Notes: generated by a model not told the origin, from the letters alone. DNA of 46,861 bases from Colwellia sp. C1TZA3 (GCF_007954265.1 NZ_VOLS01000032.1:1-46861), one strand, 5' to 3'. Positions 1-8,179 are shown, numbered from the stretch's first letter. A program made the numbers and translations.

Positions 1-124
1 TAGTTAAAATAGCTCAAGGCTGTGTTGCTCTCAATCCCAATAGCCAGCTATTGCTCAATCGAGCGCCTTACCTTGAATTATTTTTCCTGCGCACAACAAG
101 ATCACAAACTTAATGGAACTGGTA
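1..124 (+). repeat. Family 1 MITE-like element, left part outside the window
   Basis: Right-hand 124 bp of the 157-bp family 1 element. It ends in AACTTAATGGAACTGGTA and is followed by TAA (125-127), the typical target trinucleotide. It matches full copies at 7663, 25001, 30310 and 41729. The open frame across it (from position 22) is an artefact of the repeat that recurs in other copies. Confidence 0.9.
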
Positions 125-127
125 TAA

Positions 128-501
128 CTCAAAACATTAGCCTTGGTTTATTAATAAATTGGGCTAGTTCTCTAGTAAAGGCAGAGCACATACTGGCAAC
201 ATGTTTACTAAATGCTAGGGTTCTACACTAATATTCTACAAATATATCGTATGACTTAGTTTGTTTGATTTTTATGTCAATGTAGCTTTTCAATTTCGAA
301 AGGTTGCAGCATTCCCTTAAAGTTACTTTTACTCGCGGTAGACTTCAAGCCACTATTTTGCACTAAAACGTTCACTTAGAATGACACCAATGCTCTGTCG
401 CCTGCAAACGCGTTGTAACGTTTATCTTGGACATAACAATACATAAAATATCAAACATCGCTTGTTTGCTTTTTGCAATAAGCGCAATGTCATTCAGCGA
501 G
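128..501. other. Non-coding spacer, no recognised gene
   Basis: About 370 bp between the repeat and the 3' end of the LytTR regulator gene. I see no open frame with a credible start and no clear terminator. The stretch 290-420 holds short open runs on both strands that are broken by stops. It may be a decayed gene or another dispersed repeat, but nothing in this window matches it. Confidence 0.4.
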
Positions 502-1326
502 CTATGCAACTACCGCTTTTTTAACCTTTTCTTTATAACTACGGCTAACTTTTAACTCTTTGCCGTTTGTCATGACTAAATAGTATTCACCATTGAGCTG
601 GCTGCAAAACTTATCAATATAACTTTTGTTCACTATGGTAGAACGGTGGCTGCGTAGAAATCGTCGAGGGTCTAACACTTCTTCAAGTTGTTTCATGGTT
701 TTACGCAAAATATGGGTATTATCGTTGGTATGAACACACATATAATCGCCGGCAGCGTCGATCCATAAAATATCTTTTACCGGCACCCGGCTAACTTCTC
801 CAGCATCTTTTATCGCTAGTACATCTGAATAGCGAGAAACACTGACCGGTTCGTTATTTTCTAGCTCTTGTAATATTTTATCACAATCGTTACCCGTAAC
901 ATCGCTGACTAAACGCACCAACTTAGATTTGTGAAGGGCATTGACCTCACTACTGATACTTTGACGTATTTTATCTAAGGTTTGAGCAAGGCGTTGTTCG
1001 TCAGCAGGTTTAAGCAGGTAATCTTGTGCATGTACCTCAAAAGCTTGCATAGCGTATTGATCAAAAGCGGTAACAAATACCACCATAGGCAAATGCAAAC
1101 CCTGTGCGATAATGGCTTCAACGACTTCAAAACCATTTAAACCTGGCATTTGAATATCAAGAAATATTAAGTCAGGTTGATAGGTTCGAACCGCTTCTAA
1201 TGCTTCTCTACCATTAGTACATTGGGCAATAATGTCGATATCTTTGTGCTCTTGCAGACGAACCGCTAAGCCTTTTCTAGCAAGGGGTTCATCATCAACA
1301 ATTATGGTACTGAGCTGCTTGCTCAT
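502..1326 (-). CDS. LytTR-family two-component response regulator
   Basis: Response regulator of 274 aa. Residues 5-120 form a receiver domain with the acidic pair D11/D12, phosphoacceptor D57 in FLDIQMPG, T86 and the conserved lysine K106 in LLKPAD. Residues about 175-272 form a LytTR DNA-binding domain (DILWIDAAGDYMCVHT, FLRSHRSTIVNKSYI). This is the AlgR/LytR/YehT architecture, in which phosphorylation by a membrane kinase drives binding to direct repeats in promoters. The start codon overlaps the stop of the upstream kinase gene by 4 bp (ATGA), so the two are translationally coupled partners. The target genes cannot be read from the sequence. Confidence 0.93.
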   Translation of the reverse strand: MSKQLSTIIVDDEPLARKGLAVRLQEHKDIDIIAQCTNGREALEAVRTYQPDLIFLDIQMPGLNGFEVVEAIIAQGLHLPMVVFVTAFDQYAMQAFEVHAQDYLLKPADEQRLAQTLDKIRQSISSEVNALHKSKLVRLVSDVTGNDCDKILQELENNEPVSVSRYSDVLAIKDAGEVSRVPVKDILWIDAAGDYMCVHTNDNTHILRKTMKQLEEVLDPRRFLRSHRSTIVNKSYIDKFCSQLNGEYYLVMTNGKELKVSRSYKEKVKKAVVA

Positions 1327-2408
1327 ATTCGGCCGCCAACTTCATAAGGAATTCGTATACTGATTTTAACACCAGTGGGTATATTGTTGGCAACAACTAA
1401 CGAAAAATCATTCTGATATAAGGCTTGTAATCGTTCTCGGGTATTAACCAAACCAACACCATTTTCACGAAATAAGTGACCATTTTTAATTTCTGCGCCT
1501 GGACCATCATCAGCCAACTCAATCAGTAAGTCGTTACCAAAACGATGTACGGCCACGTTAATTGCACCGCCTTGCTCTTGTACTGCTACCGCATGTTTTA
1601 TTGAGTTTTCAGCTAAGGGTTGTAATATCATGCTCGGCACTAAGGCTAAGTTACAGTCGCTAGCAACATGAAAGGTGACTTGTAAGCGTTCTTCAAAACG
1701 TACTTTTTCAATGTCTAAATAAAGCCTGAGAGCCTGCAACTCACTATCGAGTGTGACTCGCTTCATAGGATCTTTCTCTAGCGAGTAACGTAAAAATTCA
1801 CTTAACTTAGTAACCATGCCATTGGCTGCTTTGTTTTCTTGCACCAAAATTAGCGTTGATATCGCGTTTAGGGTATTAAACAAAAAGTGAGGGTTAAGCT
1901 GATAACGTAGCATTTTTAACTGTGCTTGATGGGCAACTGTATTGGCACGCAATACATTCTGTTTTTCTTTTTGCAGCATTTGATAATATTTAGTACCAAA
2001 ATATAAAGCGCTCCAACTTAAAATAATGAAGAAAGATAACAAGCTATTTTTTGTGTAATAAAGCCAAAAATCGGGTTGATAGCCATGTTTGTATATTTCC
2101 CAATAATTGATATTTTTTACCACTTGCCACAGTACACCTGTGCAATAAGACGTCAAAATCACCACAATGGCAATTTTTAATGGTGCAAAATTCCAAACAC
2201 GGCGGTAAATATACCTTAATGGAGCGGTAAGTAACCAACCGGCATAAGTATTCAATAAGATAATAATCAGAAAAATATCGCGTAAATCGTGCAACAATGA
2301 ACCTAGGTAATGTACTAAGGCAAAACCACACCAACCAGCTGTATGAACCAACCAAAATAAGCGATTTCTATTTTCTACAAACTCTTTCCAATTCACACAA
2401 GGTACCAA
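1323..2408 (-). CDS. LytS/YehU-type membrane sensor histidine kinase
   Basis: Sensor kinase of up to 361 aa. Four hydrophobic segments lie within about residues 17-140. A HisKA_LytS (His_kinase) domain follows, with the phosphorylatable histidine H174 in QLNPHFLFNTLNA, and then a GHKL ATPase domain (N box around AENSIKHAV 266-274, G boxes ADDGPGA 299-305 and GVGLVNTRERL 317-327). There is no separate extracytoplasmic ligand domain, so the signal is probably sensed by the membrane segments. The longest frame starts with TTG at 2408; a GTG four codons later (2396) is an alternative. It forms an operon with the LytTR regulator downstream. Confidence 0.92.
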   Translation of the reverse strand: MVPCVNWKEFVENRNRLFWLVHTAGWCGFALVHYLGSLLHDLRDIFLIIILLNTYAGWLLTAPLRYIYRRVWNFAPLKIAIVVILTSYCTGVLWQVVKNINYWEIYKHGYQPDFWLYYTKNSLLSFFIILSWSALYFGTKYYQMLQKEKQNVLRANTVAHQAQLKMLRYQLNPHFLFNTLNAISTLILVQENKAANGMVTKLSEFLRYSLEKDPMKRVTLDSELQALRLYLDIEKVRFEERLQVTFHVASDCNLALVPSMILQPLAENSIKHAVAVQEQGGAINVAVHRFGNDLLIELADDGPGAEIKNGHLFRENGVGLVNTRERLQALYQNDFSLVVANNIPTGVKISIRIPYEVGGRI

Positions 2409-2481
2409 TCAGTGGGGTTAGTGCAATTATGCGCTAAGCACACAACTCTAGCACTACCACTAATCTTAAGATTTGTACGCC

Positions 2482-3576
2482 TTATCTCATTTCATCTAAG
2501 ACCCTATTTGCCTGTGAATGCCTCTTTGCCAGTAAGATTAATTGCTTTGTTGACAATACTTTGTATTTTATTAGCTTACGTCCCTGATATTGCCACAAAT
2601 ACCATAAACTATTGATTAAAAGTGAAAAATCAAGGTAACACGTAACCAATATTGTCGACGTAGCAGTATTTCCCTGTGTATTCACTGTTAAATTGTCGAC
2701 AATACCTGTTGAATTTTTTTGCTGATTTAGGCTAATTAAAGCCTGCTGATAGAGCGAAGTAATCGTTTCAACTTTACTGCTATCAATACCATTAACCGCC
2801 ATTAGCATCGCAAGATCGTAAGCTACCGGCGCGATACATGCACATTCAAAATCAATTATTTTATATAAGTTTTCTGTGTTTTTAGTATCATTTTTCAACG
2901 CCATAACATTGCTAAAATTAGCGTCACCATGACAAAAGACTTGTTTGGTGTGCTGCACTATTTTATTGGCCTTAGCCAAGTTTTGCTGCAACACATTGCT
3001 TAAGGATTTTAGCGCTTGTTGCTGAGCAAAACTAAGTGCTATATTTTGTAATAATTGCTGAATAGTGGCGGATATATCAAGCTCAGATAAATAAAATTGT
3101 TTTGATCGTTGCTCATCGGTTGGTGATATTGTCTGTACTACGTTTTGATGATTGCTGTGACTATTTTCGCTGTTACTAATAGTACTCGGTAAGGAAATGC
3201 TATGACAGCGCGCCAATAGCGCTATTGTAATAGCTAATTTTTCTGCTTCACTTTGATAACCGTTATCAAGCCCCTGACCGGCTATAAACTCGGTAATTAA
3301 CCAGTTTTGTTCAACATATATCAGCTTAGGAGAAATTCCATATCTGGCCGCAAGTTCACTGGCAAAAGGCTCGATACTATCAGCGATTAAATACTTGGCG
3401 AAATAGGCTTTATTTTCATAATTAACTTGAAAACAGGGTTGGCTTAGCCCCGCATCAATGACACTAATACTATCTCTCTTGAGTTCATTAAAACAAGGTA
3501 GATAACTTAACTTCAGTGCTAGCGACTCTTGTCCCCGGTCTATTATTGCTTGCTCAAATTTCAAAATGCTTCCCAC
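2482..3576 (-). CDS. APH-fold phosphotransferase, probable thiamine kinase
   Basis: Protein of 364 aa from a GTG start at 3576, with no in-frame ATG near the start. It has the aminoglycoside/choline kinase fold: catalytic loop CHGDANFSNVM (H216, D218, N223) and metal-binding IDFE (D242, E244). A polar Asn/Ser/Gln-rich insert at about 131-160 makes it longer than E. coli ThiK (274 aa). It is the last gene of a TPP-riboswitch operon after receptor, YkoF-like protein and PnuT, so thiamine is the most likely substrate, trapping imported vitamin as thiamine phosphate. The assignment is by context. Other APH substrates such as choline or a sugar are possible by sequence alone, and no Tnr3-type thiamine pyrophosphokinase is present here. 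Confidence 0.8.
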   Translation of the reverse strand: MGSILKFEQAIIDRGQESLALKLSYLPCFNELKRDSISVIDAGLSQPCFQVNYENKAYFAKYLIADSIEPFASELAARYGISPKLIYVEQNWLITEFIAGQGLDNGYQSEAEKLAITIALLARCHSISLPSTISNSENSHSNHQNVVQTISPTDEQRSKQFYLSELDISATIQQLLQNIALSFAQQQALKSLSNVLQQNLAKANKIVQHTKQVFCHGDANFSNVMALKNDTKNTENLYKIIDFECACIAPVAYDLAMLMAVNGIDSSKVETITSLYQQALISLNQQKNSTGIVDNLTVNTQGNTATSTILVTCYLDFSLLINSLWYLWQYQGRKLIKYKVLSTKQLILLAKRHSQANRVLDEMR

Positions 3577-3628
3577 AAATCGCTATTACTCTAAGTTTTA
3601 TCCGAGACTCTATTGGTTTTTCTATGCG

Positions 3629-3664
3629 ACTTTTTATACAACTTTTTATACAACTTTTTATATG
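3629..3664. repeat. Three tandem 12-bp repeats between the permease and kinase genes
   Basis: ACTTTTTATACA occurs at 3629-3640 and 3641-3652, and a variant ending ATG at 3653-3664. It lies in the 93-bp gap separating the PnuT-like gene from the kinase gene. A variable-number AT-rich tract here could alter distal-gene expression; that is inference. Confidence 0.7.
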
Positions 3665-3669
3665 GAAGG

Positions 3670-4350
3670 TTATCCTACAACAGAATTATTGATGCACAGG
3701 TTATTGTGCTCTTGGCTAAATTGCAGTTTATATTGTTTGCGCCATTGCCAGTAACCATAAACCGCTAAGATCACGAAGCCACCAAATAGTGCTGCTGTTG
3801 GGATCAAACCCTTTTCAAGATAGAGATATATCGAGACAATATCAATAACAATAAAGTATAACCAATTCTCTAATACCTTTTGGGTAATTAAATAGGTCGC
3901 AAACACCGCAAAAACTGTCGTCGCACTATCAAGATACGGAAAATGTGCTGGGGTATAAGTCGCCATTAACCAACCTAAAGCTAAAGACACAAGGGTTAAA
4001 GCCAAAATAATGCCACAATGGCGCTGTAAGGTCCATTGGCTGTATAAAAGCGTCTTCGAATGGCTATTTTCTTTTGTGTTTGTGATGTTATTTTTATGCC
4101 AACAAAACCAACCATAAACAGCCATTAATAAATAATATAACTGTAATAAACTGTCCATCCAAAGATAAACATCATAAAAAATAATCGTATATAACACAGT
4201 ACTTAATATAGCAGCAGGCCAGCACCAAATATTACCTTTTGCTGCTAAAACCACATACAGCAATGATGCTGCAACCGCGATTAACTCGAATAAGGGCAAG
4301 GTAGTAAAATAAGTAATAATTTCACTGGTTGCACTAATAGCACTCGCCAT
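3670..4350 (-). CDS. pnuT: PnuT/PnuC-family vitamin permease, probable thiamin transporter
   Basis: Inner-membrane protein of 226 aa from the ATG at 4350. A longer frame to 4398 would overlap the upstream gene and is less likely, because this ATG overlaps the upstream stop by one base (TAATG). It has about seven hydrophobic segments and the aromatic PnuC signature (NIWCWPAAILSTVLY, LWMDSLLQLYYLLMAVYGWFCW). Family members carry nicotinamide riboside (PnuC), riboflavin (PnuX) or thiamin (PnuT). The TPP riboswitch and the thiamin-type neighbours point to PnuT. Import is by facilitated diffusion in this family, so downstream phosphorylation would trap the vitamin. Automated annotation would probably call it PnuC. 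Confidence 0.88.
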   Translation of the reverse strand: MASAISATSEIITYFTTLPLFELIAVAASLLYVVLAAKGNIWCWPAAILSTVLYTIIFYDVYLWMDSLLQLYYLLMAVYGWFCWHKNNITNTKENSHSKTLLYSQWTLQRHCGIILALTLVSLALGWLMATYTPAHFPYLDSATTVFAVFATYLITQKVLENWLYFIVIDIVSIYLYLEKGLIPTAALFGGFVILAVYGYWQWRKQYKLQFSQEHNNLCINNSVVG

Positions 4351-4616
4351 TATGTTTCGGCTTCTACAACAGAGCGATCGCCGCCTATAAACTTGCAAAT
4401 AAAAACCGCGGCATTGAGCGTTTGATGCACATGTTTAATTTCTGCCATGACATGTTTAGTAGCTAAATCGTAATCGCCGAATACTTGAGTACTCATACCG
4501 TTGGTAACTACTTTAAGCTCTGACACTAAGCGTAAACGTTTAATAAACGCCCAAATTTCTGTTTTAAACTTTTCTTCTGCTAACGGATATAAACTGATTT
4601 CAATTGATATTTTCAT
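4350..4616 (-). CDS. YkoF-like thiamin/HMP-binding protein
   Basis: Small soluble protein of 88 aa without a signal peptide. Its whole length fits one YkoF-type ferredoxin-like domain: MKISIEISLYPLAEE at the N-terminus, then NGMSTQVFGDYD around residues 39-50 and AVFICKFIGGDR near the C-terminus. B. subtilis YkoF carries two such repeats and binds thiamin beside the YkoEDC transporter; here there is one repeat and no ECF transporter. It lies between the TonB-dependent receptor and PnuT genes and is coupled to PnuT through TAATG. It may bind thiamin in the cytoplasm or help the permease; its role in this setting is inferred. Confidence 0.82.
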   Translation of the reverse strand: MKISIEISLYPLAEEKFKTEIWAFIKRLRLVSELKVVTNGMSTQVFGDYDLATKHVMAEIKHVHQTLNAAVFICKFIGGDRSVVEAET

Positions 4617-4759
4617 AAATAACTTTCTTCTTATTTGGCTAGAACAGCGGTGTAGCGTATTAAACCCTGAGTCGAACAGGCTACACCATTCATTGATACT
4701 TAAACTATTTGCTAAACCTAAGAGGCTAAACCTAAGAGACTAGTATTTAACTATACCCC

Positions 4760-6853
4760 CTAGAAATCATAGTTAAATGTTGCGCCAAAAACAGCCGGCT
4801 CAGCTAACTGGTAATAGGCTTTTGCGGTATATTCGTCTCTTGGATCATTGCCAAAGTAAAACCCACGCGTAGCATAACTTTCATCAAACAAATTACGCGC
4901 CCATAATTTCACTTGCCAGTCATCTTTTGTATAACTAATTGACATATTAACCACTTCAATTGCTGCAGATTTTTCTTGATGACTATCAGAGAATAAAAAC
5001 TCATCTTTACCATCAACAGAAATATTCACCTGTAAGTGATCAGATAATTGATAGTTCAAACCAAGATTAAATTGGTAACTAGGTGCATGCGCTTGTTCGT
5101 CACCTGATTTATCATTGCCGTTAGCATCAATAAAACCATTATATTTTGTATCTAATAGTCCAATAGCGCCATAGATTTCAAATACTGGACTGATCTGCCA
5201 CCCTGCTTCTAGTTCAAGACCTAAATTGGTGCCGGTTGCCGCATTACCTAAATATGACACAAAGTCGGTACTGCCATCTTCACGTTCTTTTAAAAATGAC
5301 GTGCGTACCTGCATGTCATCCCTGTCCATATAAAATACTGCGCTACGAACATAGGCTTGATTATCCAATAAACTCACTTTATAGCCTAATTCGTAATTCC
5401 ACAAATACTCAGGAGTAAACTCACGTAAGTTAGTTGGCAGACTGCCTTCGGTGTTTGCACCCCCTGCCTTGTAGCCGCGATTTACTGAGCCATAGAATAA
5501 ATTATTTTTATCCATTTGATACGATAACACCACTTTACCACCCACCATGGTATCACTTGGACCAAAGCTAAGTTGCTCTGAATCGGTATAATCTGAGTTT
5601 CTACGCTCTAACCTTAAGCCCGTTGTTAGGCTTAACTGCTCAGTAAGTTGGCTATCAAATTGCACAAATGCAGCAATATTATCGCTATCAAAAGACGAGG
5701 TAAAGTCACTAGACAAATAAGTATATTGACGTAATAAGTCTGCTTTTTCTTGCTTGAAGTATATTCCTGTTACCCAAGCGGTACTGCCATTAAAAATTTC
5801 GCCTCCTTGCTCTGAAAGCGCTCTTAGCTCAAGTGTTGCTGATGTTTTATCACGAAAATAATGATCTTCTGAGCTATATTCCCAAGCCGGACGAATACCC
5901 ACATAGGCCCAATCTTCATCATAGCCATAGTCTAAAGCTGAGTCAGCATAGCTAATAATAGTCTCAAGCGTAAAATCACTAAAACCTTGATAAGTAAATT
6001 TAGTGGCTAATGCTTTAGTGTCTTGGCGATCAAAACCCGGTTGGTCTGATAAGGTATGGTGGGTATTATCCAGTGAAAAGGCATCGTAGCCATTATTAAA
6101 ATCAGCAATAAATGTCGTTATATCAATGGTTAAGTCTTTGCTCAGCTCAATAGCTAATTTACCACGCATGGTTAATTCATCACGGTTGTTAGTGTTATCA
6201 CGATTTAAAAAATCATTATCGATAAAACCATCACTACGGTACTGTTCAACCGCTAAGCGGTAATTTACCTTTTCAGTCGCTGGACCAGATAAAACCAAAC
6301 CCGCGCTATAGCTGTCATAATTGCCGGCAGATAGTCGTACTTTACCTTCAAAAACATCGGTCGGTGCACTTGAGGTAATATTAATCATGCCCGCCATGGC
6401 ATTAGCACCAAAACGAGTGCCTTGGGGACCACGATAAACTTCAACTTGTTCAACATCAAAAGTTGACGCTATGCTGCCGATACCAGAAAAATCTATACCG
6501 TCAATAACTAAACCAACGGATGGATTAATCGGTTCTTTAAACTGGCTACGCTCGCCAATACCACGAATTTGATAATACCTAGCGCGCTGAGTGCCACTAG
6601 AGAAATTAACATTGGGTGTTCGAGCGATTATTTCTTCTAGGTTCTGTGCATTACGCGCGCTAATTTCATCACTAGCGATCACAGATAAAGAACTAGCCGT
6701 TTTTTGTAATGACATAGAGCGGAAATCACCATCAATGGTAATAACTTCTATTGCTTGCTCTGTCGTGTTAATTGGGCTGTCAGCGGCAAAAGTTGTGGAG
6801 GCAACAATGCTAGTTAAAATAGCTAGAGTAATAGGTGATTTTGTAAATTTCAT
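4760..6853 (-). CDS. TonB-dependent outer-membrane receptor, probable thiamin receptor
   Basis: Protein of 697 aa with a signal peptide cleaved near TTFAADS. A possible TonB box (IEVITIDG) is at about residues 35-42. A plug domain covers roughly 50-165 (IIARTPNVNFSSG, IRGIGERSQ, VEQVEVYRGPQGTRFGANAMAGMINI), and a beta-barrel fills the rest, ending in the aromatic GATFNYDF. Length and layout are normal for the family. It is the first gene after the TPP riboswitch and corresponds to the predicted thiamin receptors (OMR type) of marine gammaproteobacteria. Substrate assignment comes from the riboswitch and the operon. The barrel itself would also fit siderophore-type ligands. Confidence 0.9.
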   Translation of the reverse strand: MKFTKSPITLAILTSIVASTTFAADSPINTTEQAIEVITIDGDFRSMSLQKTASSLSVIASDEISARNAQNLEEIIARTPNVNFSSGTQRARYYQIRGIGERSQFKEPINPSVGLVIDGIDFSGIGSIASTFDVEQVEVYRGPQGTRFGANAMAGMINITSSAPTDVFEGKVRLSAGNYDSYSAGLVLSGPATEKVNYRLAVEQYRSDGFIDNDFLNRDNTNNRDELTMRGKLAIELSKDLTIDITTFIADFNNGYDAFSLDNTHHTLSDQPGFDRQDTKALATKFTYQGFSDFTLETIISYADSALDYGYDEDWAYVGIRPAWEYSSEDHYFRDKTSATLELRALSEQGGEIFNGSTAWVTGIYFKQEKADLLRQYTYLSSDFTSSFDSDNIAAFVQFDSQLTEQLSLTTGLRLERRNSDYTDSEQLSFGPSDTMVGGKVVLSYQMDKNNLFYGSVNRGYKAGGANTEGSLPTNLREFTPEYLWNYELGYKVSLLDNQAYVRSAVFYMDRDDMQVRTSFLKEREDGSTDFVSYLGNAATGTNLGLELEAGWQISPVFEIYGAIGLLDTKYNGFIDANGNDKSGDEQAHAPSYQFNLGLNYQLSDHLQVNISVDGKDEFLFSDSHQEKSAAIEVVNMSISYTKDDWQVKLWARNLFDESYATRGFYFGNDPRDEYTAKAYYQLAEPAVFGATFNYDF

Positions 6854-6999
6854 TATGATCTCATAAATTCGATTAGGAATACGTTATGGGATCCGGCATG
6901 GGGAGTGAGATAGCTGCTCGATATTAATCTGTAGCATTATAGTTACCAGCGAGTAAGGCCTAAAATATAAAGTTACAGAACGGTAATGCGATTAGCTTA

Positions 7000-7095
7000 A
7001 CCATTCCTACGCCGGTACTATCCGGTTCAGGTTCTAAGGGTTCGCTTCACATCTCAGCCACTAAAATTGTTAACAATTTTTAGGCACCCCTTGGT
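7000..7095 (-). promoter_or_regulatory. TPP riboswitch (THI element)
   Basis: Read on the minus strand this contains the hallmark THI-box blocks in order: GGGGTGCC (7090-7083), GGCTGAGATG (7060-7051), AACCCTTAGAACCTGA (7041-7026) and CCGGATAGTACCGGCGTAGGAATGG (7024-7000, given here as consecutive blocks CCGGATAGTACCGG and CGTAGGAATGG). A variable stem with an inverted AAAATTGTTAACAATTTT (7082-7065) sits in the usual P3a position. It lies about 150 bp upstream of the receptor start. No strong U-tract terminator is visible after it, so control may act on translation. It should repress the thiamin-uptake operon when TPP is abundant. Confidence 0.95.
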
Positions 7096-7160
7096 TCGAT
7101 ATGCATACTAACAATATTTATTTAAAAGTACAGCGTAAAAACCTAAATAGGCACAAATTT

Positions 7161-7185
7161 TTATACTGTCTTATACTGTCTTATA
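7161..7185. repeat. Short tandem repeat upstream of the TPP riboswitch
   Basis: TTATACTGTC is repeated twice (7161-7180) and followed by TTATA. On the minus strand this gives three TATAA-like motifs spaced 10 bp apart, about 70-95 bp upstream of the riboswitch. It may belong to the operon promoter region, but no clear -35/-10 pair was assigned. Confidence 0.5.
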
Positions 7186-7251
7186 TTAACTTCAGCGATA
7201 GGTAGTAAGTAATGACCTGTAACTAATAAGATATTTATTTAAGCGCCTAAT

Positions 7252-7620
7252 TTACTTAGGGTTTAACATTCTGCCTAACGGTTCTCCACCCACCAAGTGC
7301 AGATGAATATGATAAACCTCTTGGCCACCGTGTTGATTACAATTCATAATCAAACGATAGCCGTCTTCCGCTATGCCCTCTGCTTTTGCCAGTTTCTTCG
7401 CAACAGTAAACATACGACCAATAGTCAGCTCGTCTTCTGCCTCAATATCATTAACCGTTGGAATGAGCTTATTAGGCACAATTAAAATATGACTTTTAGC
7501 TTGCGGGCTAATATCACGAAACGCCGAAACTAGTTCATCTTGAAAAAGTAACGGTGCTGGAATTTCTTGGCGAATAATTTTTGAAAATATGGTTTCTGCT
7601 GCCGTATTGTTATCAGCCAT
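7252..7620 (-). CDS. hinT: HIT-family purine nucleoside phosphoramidase HinT
   Basis: Protein of 122 aa, the length of HinT (119 aa in E. coli) and very similar along its whole length: [67 protein letters not shown]. The histidine triad H-x-H-x-H is seen in [10 protein letters not shown]. The family hydrolyses AMP-amino and lysyl-AMP phosphoramidates in the cytoplasm. The ATG at 7620 is preceded by GAGGTTAAACC, a good ribosome-binding site. It stands alone between the riboswitch operon and a pair of tandem repeats. Confidence 0.95.
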   Translation of the reverse strand: MADNNTAAETIFSKIIRQEIPAPLLFQDELVSAFRDISPQAKSHILIVPNKLIPTVNDIEAEDELTIGRMFTVAKKLAKAEGIAEDGYRLIMNCNQHGGQEVYHIHLHLVGGEPLGRMLNPK

Positions 7621-7662
7621 GGTTTAACCTCTTTATGCTTATGAATTTTTAGATATTGATAA

Positions 7663-7819
7663 TACCAATCCCATTAAGTTATTACTCACTTGTACTAGTT
7701 AAAATAGCTCAAGGCTGTGTTGCTCTCAATCCCAATAGCCAGCTATTGCTCAATCAAGCGCCTTACCTTGAGTTATTTTTCCTGCGCACAACAAGATCAC
7801 AAATTTAATGGAACTGGTA
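7663..7819 (+). repeat. Family 1 MITE-like element, copy with TAA target duplication
   Basis: 157-bp element beginning TACCAATCCCATTAAGTT and ending AACTTAATGGAACTGGTA style (here AAATTTAATGGAACTGGTA). It is flanked by TAA at 7660-7662 and 7820-7822. Internal dyads are AAAATAGCTCAAGG with CCTTGAGTTATTTT, and the central CAATAGCCAGCTATTG. It carries no transposase. Confidence 0.92.
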
Positions 7820-7822
7820 TAA

Positions 7823-7979
7823 TACCAATCCCATTAAGTTATTGCTCACTTGTACTCGTTAAAATAGCTCAAGGCTGTGTTGCTCTCAATCCCAATAGCC
7901 AGCTATTGCTCAATCGAGCGCCTTACCTTGAGTTATTTTTACTGCGCACAACAAGATCACTTAATTAATCAAATTGGTA
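7823..7979 (+). repeat. Chimeric MITE: family 1 left end, family 2 right end
   Basis: The first about 135 bp match family 1. From the shared GATCAC (7955-7960) onward it switches to the family 2 terminus TTAATTAATCAAATTGGTA. TAA trinucleotides flank it at 7820-7822 (shared with the preceding copy) and 7980-7982. It sits head-to-tail after another family 1 copy. Confidence 0.88.
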
Positions 7980-7999
7980 TAACTTATAGTTTAACGACA

Positions 8000-8037
8000 A
8001 ATACACTGGTGACAAAGCAATATGTCATCAGTGTATT
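8000..8037. repeat. Strong inverted repeat (hairpin)
   Basis: AATACACTGGTGACA (8000-8014) pairs with TGTCATCAGTGTATT (8023-8037): 14 of 15 positions over an 8-base loop. It lies just after the chimeric repeat and about 60 bp beyond the aroG terminator. No T tract follows on either strand, so it is not an obvious intrinsic terminator. Confidence 0.6.
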
Positions 8038-8091
8038 AAATTCTTATGCTTTAATTAACTGAGTTAATTCACTATCACTGATTGGCTATCA

Positions 8092-8125
8092 CAAAAAACG
8101 CCAGTCAGAAATTAACTGACTGGCG
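8092..8125 (-). terminator. Intrinsic terminator of aroG
   Basis: On the minus strand CGCCAGTCAG (8125-8116) and CTGACTGGCG (8108-8099) form a 10-bp stem over a 7-base loop, followed by a T run (8098-8093). It is 55 bp after the aroG stop. Confidence 0.88.
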
Positions 8126-8179
8126 TAATCAATAGTCTATTTTTCTTTATTTTGTGTTATCTAGTGCTAATTAAAATGA

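Noticed and set aside
3670-4398. Longer start of the PnuT-like gene at 4398
   Set aside because: It would overlap the YkoF-like gene by 49 bp with a basic, cysteine-rich N-terminus unlike the family; the ATG at 4350 overlaps the upstream stop by one base.
7717-8062. Open frames starting MLLSIPIASYCSI in several places (22, 7717, 7877)
   Set aside because: They are translations of the family 1 repeat, recur in each copy, have no ribosome-binding site, and run into unrelated flanks.
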